Assembly (NCBI GenBank): GCA_011522825.1
Contig: WTIG01000204.1
Coordinates: 1 to 8,905 of the forward strand
DNA length: 8,905 nt
DNA from: Puniceicoccaceae bacterium
GTDB lineage: Bacteria > Verrucomicrobiota > Verrucomicrobiia > Opitutales > Coraliomargaritaceae
Direction: 5' to 3'
Part shown: positions 1 to 5,444 of the stretch, one piece after another
Position numbering within the stretch: position 1 is the first letter of the stretch
Layout: every line of letters starts with the position of its first letter
The notes under the pieces: model-generated
The model's input: the letters and a program-made list of their open reading frames with translations, nothing else
What the model was told of the DNA's origin: nothing
Databases searched by the model: none
Translations under genes and position numbers: made by a program

Positions 1-824
1 GAGTAAAATTGCTGTTCATATTCACCGAATTCACTGAAGCTTGCATCTAAGGCAATGACACACAATTTATTCGCACTGGCCTGTGATTGCATGGTCGGTC
101 CTTTTGTAATTTCTGATGATAATTTGGGCCTGACCATCGGGATTGGGCGAGTTTTTTCTAGAGCTTCGGCCCTCTCCGATACACTTTTTGGAGTCGCAAT
201 CAAAGCATCCTTAGTTATCGGAATAATTTTACTTTGACCGATTGTTTTGGGGATAAGTGCTTCCTCATTCTGAAAAGTCATTACGTCCACACCCGTTTTA
301 TTCTCTTCAAACTCAAAAGGATTTGTTTGGCTCCTTAAAGCTGCTTCAGCATGCGTCAAGGTAAGATCTGTCTGACCAGAATCCGATTCCATTGTTGTAT
401 TTTTATTCGGTGCGTAAATACCTGGAGATAATTGAGCTTCTGCAGAAACAACTTCCGCTGAGACAATTTTGGAAGCGTACGCTTCGCTTCCATTTATCAA
501 AGGGACTGGGCTATTATCCTCCCTCATAGATGTATCCGCTGCTTGTTGGTCTTGAAAAGAATATACCTGGATTTTATCAGGCTTGTTTTCAACGGCCTCT
601 GGATTCACTTCAGCATAATAGCTAGGCACAATTTCAAGTTCTATTGGCAACACTGCATCCTCTAAACTTAATTTCAAAATTTCAGATTTAATAAAGTAAC
701 GAAATAGCAGAAGCACCAAAATATGCAACAGAATCACAGCCAATAATGACCACAACTGACGTTTCACCTTTAAGTCAACCTGCTCTGTTAATGGATAAAA
801 ATTGGACTGAATGTTAGTAGTCAC
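1..824 (-). CDS. Partial single-pass inner-membrane protein, possibly TonB/TolA-like; C-terminus off the left edge
   Basis: I translated the minus strand by hand and found an uninterrupted frame from a GTG at 824 to the window edge, giving 274 residues. The first in-frame stop upstream is the maf stop at 857-855, and GTG is the only usual start codon between that stop and the membrane segment. Residues 1-22 are polar and end in basic residues (K19, K21, R22). Residues 24-41 form one strongly hydrophobic helix, which predicts N-terminus inside. The rest, from about 45, is polar, rich in Glu, Ala, Ser and Pro, and looks disordered and periplasmic. At 255-274 the chain becomes ordered again (CVIALDASFSEFGEYEQQF), resembling the entry to a C-terminal domain of TonB/TolA-type proteins. 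An N-terminal anchor, a long linker and a C-terminal domain fit an envelope-spanning energy transducer, but the deciding domain is outside the window. The reading frame is secure; the function is a guess. It is probably cotranscribed with maf. No Shine-Dalgarno sequence precedes the GTG. Confidence 0.75.
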   Translation of the reverse strand, partial: MTTNIQSNFYPLTEQVDLKVKRQLWSLLAVILLHILVLLLFRYFIKSEILKLSLEDAVLPIELEIVPSYYAEVNPEAVENKPDKIQVYSFQDQQAADTSMREDNSPVPLINGSEAYASKIVSAEVVSAEAQLSPGIYAPNKNTTMESDSGQTDLTLTHAEAALRSQTNPFEFEENKTGVDVMTFQNEEALIPKTIGQSKIIPITKDALIATPKSVSERAEALEKTRPIPMVRPKLSSEITKGPTMQSQASANKLCVIALDASFSEFGEYEQQFY

Positions 825-854
825 GATTCTATCTATTCTGTTGATGGTTTGATT

Positions 855-1442
855 TTAATCAGCAAAAAAATCAAAGCCATGCTCATTTAATTGATTCGCC
901 AGCAATTCAGTAGGCAAGCCCATGATGTTATTAAAGGAGCCTTCAATTGAATCAATGATGAGTTCAGAAGCTTCTTGAATACCATAAGCACCCGCTTTAT
1001 CCAAAGGGTTCACTCGGCTATGATACTCTTGGATCAATGAAGGTGTTAATGTTTTAAACTTCACTTGGCTAACTTCATGAAAAGACACTTTAAAATTCCC
1101 ACTAGTCCACCTCAGTGCAATGGCCGAATAGACTTCATGCCATTGATCGGAGAGTGTTTCTAGCATTTGCTTAGCCTCATTAAGGTCTTTTGGTTTGGAA
1201 AAAATATGACCCTTGAGAGAAACGGTGGTATCTGAACCCAGCACTAAGGCATCAGGCACTTTGTTCGCTACGGATTCGGCTTTTAAAATTGCATTATTCA
1301 GGACCAAATCATTTGGCTTTAAATGAGGACGATCATCCTCTTCAACATTTGCAACTTTTACCGTAAAGGCTAAGCCCATCTCACCCAATAGAAATTTTCT
1401 CCTTGGAGACGCTGATGCTAAAATAAGTTGATTAGGACGCAT
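855..1442 (-). CDS. maf: Maf family nucleoside triphosphate pyrophosphatase (dTTP/UTP type)
   Basis: This is a 195-residue Maf protein, the usual family length. Family members hydrolyse nucleoside triphosphates, including non-canonical ones, to monophosphate and pyrophosphate in the cytoplasm, and have been linked to septum control. The N-terminal signature SASPRR is at residues 10-15, with K54 in the helix that follows. The catalytic-base region GSDTT has D71. The HEVYS segment (102-106) matches the family substrate loop, where the more common form is HEVYTG. DKAGAYGIQE (148-157) and the GSFNNIMGLP segment (168-177) are typical of the YhdE-like dTTP/UTP branch rather than the YceF branch. 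The subfamily call is inference. The ATG at 1442 places the SASPRR motif where the family has it and has AAGAGG 11 bases upstream. It is divergent from nadE and followed by the membrane protein gene on the same strand, in the same frame. Confidence 0.93.
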   Translation of the reverse strand: MRPNQLILASASPRRKFLLGEMGLAFTVKVANVEEDDRPHLKPNDLVLNNAILKAESVANKVPDALVLGSDTTVSLKGHIFSKPKDLNEAKQMLETLSDQWHEVYSAIALRWTSGNFKVSFHEVSQVKFKTLTPSLIQEYHSRVNPLDKAGAYGIQEASELIIDSIEGSFNNIMGLPTELLANQLNEHGFDFFAD

Positions 1443-1453
1443 ATAAAATTAAA

Positions 1454-1459
1454 CCTCTT
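1454..1459 (-). promoter_or_regulatory. Ribosome binding site of maf (AAGAGG)
   Basis: Read on the minus strand, AAGAGG lies 11 bases before the maf ATG. The spacing is slightly long but usable. It is worth noting because most other starts in the window have no recognisable Shine-Dalgarno sequence. Confidence 0.45.
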
Positions 1460-1471
1460 ATAAATAAATGA

Positions 1472-1492
1472 AAGGCTTGATTTGCAAGCCTT
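1472..1492. repeat. Perfect 8-bp inverted repeat in the maf/nadE divergent spacer
   Basis: AAGGCTTG (1472-1479) and CAAGCCTT (1485-1492) are perfect complements separated by five bases (ATTTG). The element ends one base before the TATAAT box of the proposed nadE promoter, so it covers the spacer and where a -35 element would be expected. It has no T-tract after it and sits between divergent starts, so it is more likely a DNA operator than a terminator. This role is inference; the symmetry is seen directly. Confidence 0.55.
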
Positions 1493-1493
1493 G

Positions 1494-1499
1494 TATAAT
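1494..1499 (+). promoter_or_regulatory. Putative -10 box of nadE promoter (TATAAT)
   Basis: A perfect TATAAT ends 17 bases before the nadE ATG. Transcription would start near 1506, leaving a leader of only about ten bases, which fits the absence of a Shine-Dalgarno sequence for nadE. At 17-bp spacing the -35 position (1471-1476) reads AAAGGC, a poor match, so this would be a weak or activator-dependent promoter. The inverted repeat at 1472-1492 occupies that same stretch. Confidence 0.45.
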
Positions 1500-1516
1500 G
1501 TGTAATACTCAAATCA

Positions 1517-3163
1517 ATGAAAATAGGACTGGCTCAAATCAATACAACTGTGGGGGATCTTTCTGGTAATAAGACCCTCATACTTGATGCCTACCATAAC
1601 TTGGTTGAACAAGGTGCTGATTTGATTGTTTTTCCAGAACTCGCCGTTTGTGGCTATCCTCCAAGAGATTTATTACTGAAATCAAGATTTGCTGATGATG
1701 CACAGAAAACCCTTGAAAGTATTGCCAAAGAAATTTCTGAAGTCCCCGCTTTGATTGGTTGTTTAGAAACAGCTTCATCCGATCATATAGGTCGTCCTCT
1801 CTATAATGCAGTTGCTTGGTGTGAATCTGGAACCATTCAAACTTATGGGCGTAAATGCTTATTACCTAATTATGATGTCTTTGATGAAGAACGGTATTTC
1901 GAACCTGCCAACAAGCCATTAGTTTACCAATGGAACAAGCAACGCATCGGAATTACTATCTGTGAGGACATCTGGACAGATGCACAGGTTCAAACGAGTA
2001 AGCGTTATTGCAATGACCCAGTTGAAATTTTGTCCAAGGAAAATTTAGACCTGCTCGTCAATCTCTCTGCAAGCCCTTGGCATATTCAAAAAGAACACTC
2101 TCGGCAAAATCTCATCGAGCAAGTCAGTCATCGCTTAAAATGCCCTGTTGTTTATTGTAATTCGGTTGGAGGAAATGATGAACTGATTTTTGATGGCGAT
2201 AGTTTTATCACCCATCCAAGCAAAGGCATTATAGCTAAGATGCCAAAATTCGAACCTGCACTCAGTCTGTTCGATATTGAGACATCCACTCTAACGACAA
2301 CAGAAAGCAAAAACTCTGGGAGTCCTTTAAAGAATACCTATGATGCCCTAGTCTTGGGCTTAAGGGATTACGCTCAAAAAAGTAATTTCACTAAAGGTAT
2401 TATTGGACTCAGTGGCGGAATTGATTCAGCCGTAGTAGCAGCAATTGCAACTGAAGCCTTTGGTGCAGACAATATAATTGGAGTAGCGATGCCTTCTGCG
2501 ATATCTAGTGACCACAGTATTTCCGATGCTCAAGCCCTAGCTGACAACTTAAAGATAGAATTTCAAAAGATTCCGATAAAAGAACCAGTTGATAGCATTG
2601 AGACCCATTTAGCTCCAAGCTTCAAAGGCTTAGAAAGAGATGTCACTGAAGAAAATATCCAAGCTCGACTACGAGGCGTTTTGCTAATGGCACTTTCAAA
2701 TAAACTCAATGCCTTACTCCTTACCACAGGGAATAAAAGCGAAATTGCTGTTGGCTATTGCACACTTTATGGAGATATGTGTGGCGGCTTAGCCGTGATA
2801 TCCGATTTACCTAAAATGCAAGTGTACGCATTAGCTAAATATATAAATAGGAATGGGGTTATCATTCCTCAAAATACAATTGATAAAGCACCTTCTGCTG
2901 AACTCAGTCCCGACCAAAAAGACGAAGATTCCCTTCCACCCTATCCTATGCTCGATAGTATTCTTCATCACTATGTTGAAGAAGGCCTCTCTAGAGCAGA
3001 AATCATTGATCAAGGATTCGACCCTGAGATTGTAAACTTTATTGTAAAAAAAGTAGATCAGAATGAGTACAAAAGAAAACAAGCCGCACCTGGATTAAAA
3101 ATTTCCCCTCTCGCATTTGGCATTGGTAGAAGAATGCCCATAGTACAAAAATATATAAATTAA
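1517..3163 (+). CDS. nadE: Glutamine-dependent NAD(+) synthetase
   Basis: This 548-residue enzyme carries out the last step of NAD synthesis: ATP-dependent amidation of deamido-NAD with ammonia taken from glutamine. It acts in the cytoplasm. Two domains are visible. Residues 1 to about 255 are a nitrilase-type glutaminase with the Glu-Lys-Cys triad: E41 in VFPELAV, K113 in GRKCLLPNYD and C149 in ITICEDIW. Residues from about 270 onward are the synthetase, with the pyrophosphate-binding loop SGGIDS (299-304), TGNKSE (404-409) and the following GYCTLYGDMCGG segment. Length and domain order match the common bacterial two-domain form, so no separate glutaminase is needed. The ATG at 1517 puts MKIGLAQIN at the start, as in relatives; there is no Shine-Dalgarno sequence. 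hemL follows after 17 bp, so the two genes are probably cotranscribed. Confidence 0.97.
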   Translation: MKIGLAQINTTVGDLSGNKTLILDAYHNLVEQGADLIVFPELAVCGYPPRDLLLKSRFADDAQKTLESIAKEISEVPALIGCLETASSDHIGRPLYNAVAWCESGTIQTYGRKCLLPNYDVFDEERYFEPANKPLVYQWNKQRIGITICEDIWTDAQVQTSKRYCNDPVEILSKENLDLLVNLSASPWHIQKEHSRQNLIEQVSHRLKCPVVYCNSVGGNDELIFDGDSFITHPSKGIIAKMPKFEPALSLFDIETSTLTTTESKNSGSPLKNTYDALVLGLRDYAQKSNFTKGIIGLSGGIDSAVVAAIATEAFGADNIIGVAMPSAISSDHSISDAQALADNLKIEFQKIPIKEPVDSIETHLAPSFKGLERDVTEENIQARLRGVLLMALSNKLNALLLTTGNKSEIAVGYCTLYGDMCGGLAVISDLPKMQVYALAKYINRNGVIIPQNTIDKAPSAELSPDQKDEDSLPPYPMLDSILHHYVEEGLSRAEIIDQGFDPEIVNFIVKKVDQNEYKRKQAAPGLKISPLAFGIGRRMPIVQKYIN

Positions 3164-3180
3164 TTTTTAAAACACTGAAT

Positions 3181-4458
3181 ATGCACAAATCAAACGACTT
3201 ATTTGAAACTGCTAAAAAATATATACCCGGTGGAGTGAATTCCCCGGTAAGAGCTTTTCGCTCAGTTGGTGGTACACCCTTTTTTACAAAACGAGCAGAA
3301 GGGCCTTTTTTATATACAGCAGATGATGAACGTTTGACTGACTTTGTTTGCACATGGGGGCCTGCACTGCATGGGCACAATCACCCAGAGATAAAAGAAG
3401 CGATACAAGTTGCACTGGATCAAGGCACCAGTTTTGGCACCCCAAACCCTTATGAAGTTGAAATGGCTCAACTTATTGAAAAGATTGTCCCTTCCGTTGA
3501 GAAAGTTCGTATGTGTAACAGTGGAACCGAGGCTACGATGTCAGCGATTCGATTAGCTAGGGGCTACACACAAAGAAATAAAATCATTAAGTTTTCAGGC
3601 TGTTATCATGGTCATGTTGATTCTTTGCTTGTTCAAGCTGGCTCTGGGGCGCTCACTCTAGGCAATCCAAATAGTGCAGGTATTCCTGAATCCTTTGCCA
3701 ACGAAACTATCGTGATTCCCTACAATGATTTAGATGCTCTGACACAAGTTTTTGAACATTATAAGGACGAGATTGCCTGCGTGATTGTTGAACCTTACCC
3801 AGCAAACTGTGGATTAATTTTACCGAAAGCAAATTTCCTCTCTGACTTGAGACAAATAACGAATCAGCACCAATCCATCCTTATCTTTGATGAAGTCATG
3901 ACTGGCTTTCGGGTAGCTCTAGGTGGTGTCCAAGAAAAAGAAGGCGTAACACCTGACCTCACTGCAATGGGCAAAATTATAGGAGGCGGACTCCCAGTTG
4001 GTGCTATTGGAGGCAAGGCGGAGATTATGGATCATTTCGCACCTGACGGTCCCGTTTACCAAGCAGGCACTCTCAGTGGCAATCCACTCGCTTTAGCTGC
4101 AGGTATTGCTTCTCTCAAAAAATGTATGCGAGATAATCCCTACCCTTTATTGGATCAATTAGGCAGCAGGGTAAAAACAGCACTGGATGAAACGGCCAAA
4201 GAAAAAGGCATCCCTCTACAAGTTCCACAAGTAGGATCTATGTTCGCATTGTTCTTTTCGGAAACGCCTGTGACTAACTTCACGGAAGCGACTCAATCAA
4301 ATACTGACTTATTCAAAGCTCTCTTCAATCAAGCGTTAAGCAATAAGGTTTACCTGCCACCTTCCGCTTATGAAACCTGCTTTATCTCAACAGCACACGA
4401 TTCCGAAATCATGGAATCAGCTATTGAAGGGCTGTGTGATGCACTGAAGAAGATTTAA
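3181..4458 (+). CDS. hemL: Glutamate-1-semialdehyde 2,1-aminomutase
   Basis: This PLP-dependent enzyme converts glutamate-1-semialdehyde to 5-aminolevulinate, the second step of the C5 route to haem and other tetrapyrroles. It has 425 residues, the usual length. Visible signatures are IPGGVNSPVRAF (15-26), the phosphate-binding NSGTEATMSAIRLARG (113-128), CYHGHVDSLL (141-150), the aspartate that contacts the PLP ring nitrogen in FDEVMTGFR (D237), and the Schiff-base lysine K265 in MGKIIGGGLPVGA. The segment after VIVEP reads YPANCG (205-211 region), where many family members have AGNMG. The start at 3181 gives the expected short N-terminus before IPGGVN; there is no Shine-Dalgarno sequence. 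It lies 17 bp after nadE and probably shares its transcript. Its TAA overlaps the stop of the convergent phosphoesterase gene by four bases. Confidence 0.97.
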   Translation: MHKSNDLFETAKKYIPGGVNSPVRAFRSVGGTPFFTKRAEGPFLYTADDERLTDFVCTWGPALHGHNHPEIKEAIQVALDQGTSFGTPNPYEVEMAQLIEKIVPSVEKVRMCNSGTEATMSAIRLARGYTQRNKIIKFSGCYHGHVDSLLVQAGSGALTLGNPNSAGIPESFANETIVIPYNDLDALTQVFEHYKDEIACVIVEPYPANCGLILPKANFLSDLRQITNQHQSILIFDEVMTGFRVALGGVQEKEGVTPDLTAMGKIIGGGLPVGAIGGKAEIMDHFAPDGPVYQAGTLSGNPLALAAGIASLKKCMRDNPYPLLDQLGSRVKTALDETAKEKGIPLQVPQVGSMFALFFSETPVTNFTEATQSNTDLFKALFNQALSNKVYLPPSAYETCFISTAHDSEIMESAIEGLCDALKKI

Positions 4459-5255
4459 GCCAATGTTGGCGTTTTCTTTAGTTCAAAACGCTGAAAACTT
4501 TCTGCAATACCCCTTTTTTCATCAATTCCAATAAGACAACCGCTTAAGCGAACATCTTCTTCGGCTACAGGAAAGCGACGTTTCATACCATCTAAAAATG
4601 AGTCGATCACAGGCTCAACTTTTCGGCCTAGGACTGAGTGATAAGGGCCCGACATGCCCACATCACTGATATAGGCAGTTCCTTTAGGTAAAATTCGCCC
4701 ATCTGCAGTAGGCACATGCGTATGTGTGCCAATAACACCTGCAACCCTTCCATCCAAATGCCAACCTAATGCCACCTTTTCAGAAGTCGCTTCCATATGG
4801 GCTTCGACTAAAAAGGCATCGCATTCATCTTTCAATTCATCCAATAGCTCATCGGCAAAACGAAACGGACAACCATCCGCCTTCATCCCGATGTAATTTC
4901 GACCCAAAACAGTGAATATTCCAATTTTAAAGCCATTTGCTGGGATCACTAAATGAGTACGCCCAGGATTATCCTTCGGTAAGTTTGCTGGTCGGCATAC
5001 TCTTTCTAAATTATCAATTTCCGATTCAAAGCCTTTTTGATCCCAAACATGATCGCCTAAGGTAATTGCATCCACACCTGCTGAAAGTAAATCGCTTGCA
5101 ATAGACTCCGTTATTCCAGAACCACCAGCAGCATTTTCAGCATTCACAACCACAGCATGCAAAGATAACTCTGATCGTAATTCGGAAATCTTTTCGATTA
5201 GAAACTCTCGTCCCGGTCTGCCAACCACGTCTCCTAAAAATAATACTTTAATCAT
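4455..5255 (-). CDS. YmdB-family (TIGR00282) metallophosphoesterase, probable 2',3'-cyclic nucleotide phosphodiesterase
   Basis: This 266-residue protein belongs to the calcineurin-like family of Bacillus YmdB, whose characterised members hydrolyse cyclic nucleotides with a two-metal centre. Metal-ligand positions are visible: D9 (LFLGDVVG), E40 and N41 (NAENAAGG), D68-H69 (LGDHVWD), H153 (VEAHMEATSEK), and H178/H180 (GTHTHVPTADGR). GTAYISDVGMSGP (192-204) is a further family hallmark. YmdB has asparagine where D68 stands here. I chose ATG 5255 because relatives begin directly with MIKVLFLGDVVGRPG; a longer in-frame start at 5294 would add 13 unconserved residues and lies in the proposed promoter. 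There is no Shine-Dalgarno sequence. It is divergent from ilvB and convergent with hemL, so context says little about its job. The physiological substrate is not known from sequence. Confidence 0.93.
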   Translation of the reverse strand: MIKVLFLGDVVGRPGREFLIEKISELRSELSLHAVVVNAENAAGGSGITESIASDLLSAGVDAITLGDHVWDQKGFESEIDNLERVCRPANLPKDNPGRTHLVIPANGFKIGIFTVLGRNYIGMKADGCPFRFADELLDELKDECDAFLVEAHMEATSEKVALGWHLDGRVAGVIGTHTHVPTADGRILPKGTAYISDVGMSGPYHSVLGRKVEPVIDSFLDGMKRRFPVAEEDVRLSGCLIGIDEKRGIAESFQRFELKKTPTLA

Positions 5256-5265
5256 AAGATTCAGA

Positions 5266-5294
5266 ATTGAATAAAGACTCAGTGCTAATGGCAA
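5266..5294 (-). promoter_or_regulatory. Putative sigma70-type promoter of the phosphoesterase gene
   Basis: On the minus strand, TTGCCA (5294-5289, five of six matches to TTGACA) is followed after exactly 17 bases by TTCAAT (5271-5266, four of six to TATAAT). Transcription would start near 5259, only a few bases before the ATG at 5255. That implies an almost leaderless message and supports 5255 rather than 5294 as the start. The match is by eye only. Confidence 0.3.
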
Positions 5295-5351
5295 CCTAAA
5301 TGAAAAAGTAATCTAGGCGAATAGTCTCAATGAAATCCGATTATTTAAGAC

Positions 5352-5380
5352 TTGAGTTAAGCCCATTAATGATTTCTAAC
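5352..5380 (+). promoter_or_regulatory. Putative sigma70-type promoter of ilvB
   Basis: TTGAGT (5352-5357) and TCTAAC (5375-5380) are spaced by 17 bases and each match four of six consensus positions. Transcription would start near 5387. The remaining leader up to 5445 is AT-rich, holds the 10-bp palindrome GTATTAATAC (5413-5422), and shows no T-box, peptide attenuator with runs of branched-chain codons, or terminator hairpin. The call is weak because AT-rich DNA gives such matches easily. Confidence 0.25.
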
Positions 5381-5444
5381 TAATTCTCTTTTTTATTACG
5401 AATTACCATAAAGTATTAATACCTAAATACAGTTATAGATCATT

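Noticed and set aside
55..237. Plus-strand 60-codon open frame near the left edge
   Set aside because: It is antisense to the membrane protein frame, which is open over the whole 824 bp; the short frame has no domain or ribosome binding site.
3039..3380. Minus-strand open frame of 113 codons across the nadE/hemL junction
   Set aside because: It lies antisense to two well-supported genes with full family motifs, has a Cys/Ser/Phe-rich composition typical of a shadow frame, and has no recognisable start signal.
4459..4479. Stem plus T-rich stretch after hemL as an intrinsic terminator
   Set aside because: The arms are five bases with only two between them, leaving at most four pairs once a loop is allowed, and the T-tract is broken by a C; too weak to annotate.
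4455..5255. The phosphoesterase as the PdeM partner of the ligase-associated repair cluster
   Set aside because: Its motifs (GDVVGRPG, AEATSEK, GTHTHVPTADGR) are those of the YmdB/TIGR00282 family, not PdeM, and ilvB separates it from the ligase.
5413..5422. Palindrome GTATTAATAC upstream of ilvB as an operator
   Set aside because: A ten-base AT-rich palindrome is expected by chance in a leader of this composition and there is no second copy.
5256..5444. T-box, leader-peptide attenuator or riboswitch ahead of ilvB
   Set aside because: The 189-bp spacer shows no short peptide rich in Ile/Val/Leu codons, no T-box sequence and no GC-rich terminator stem.
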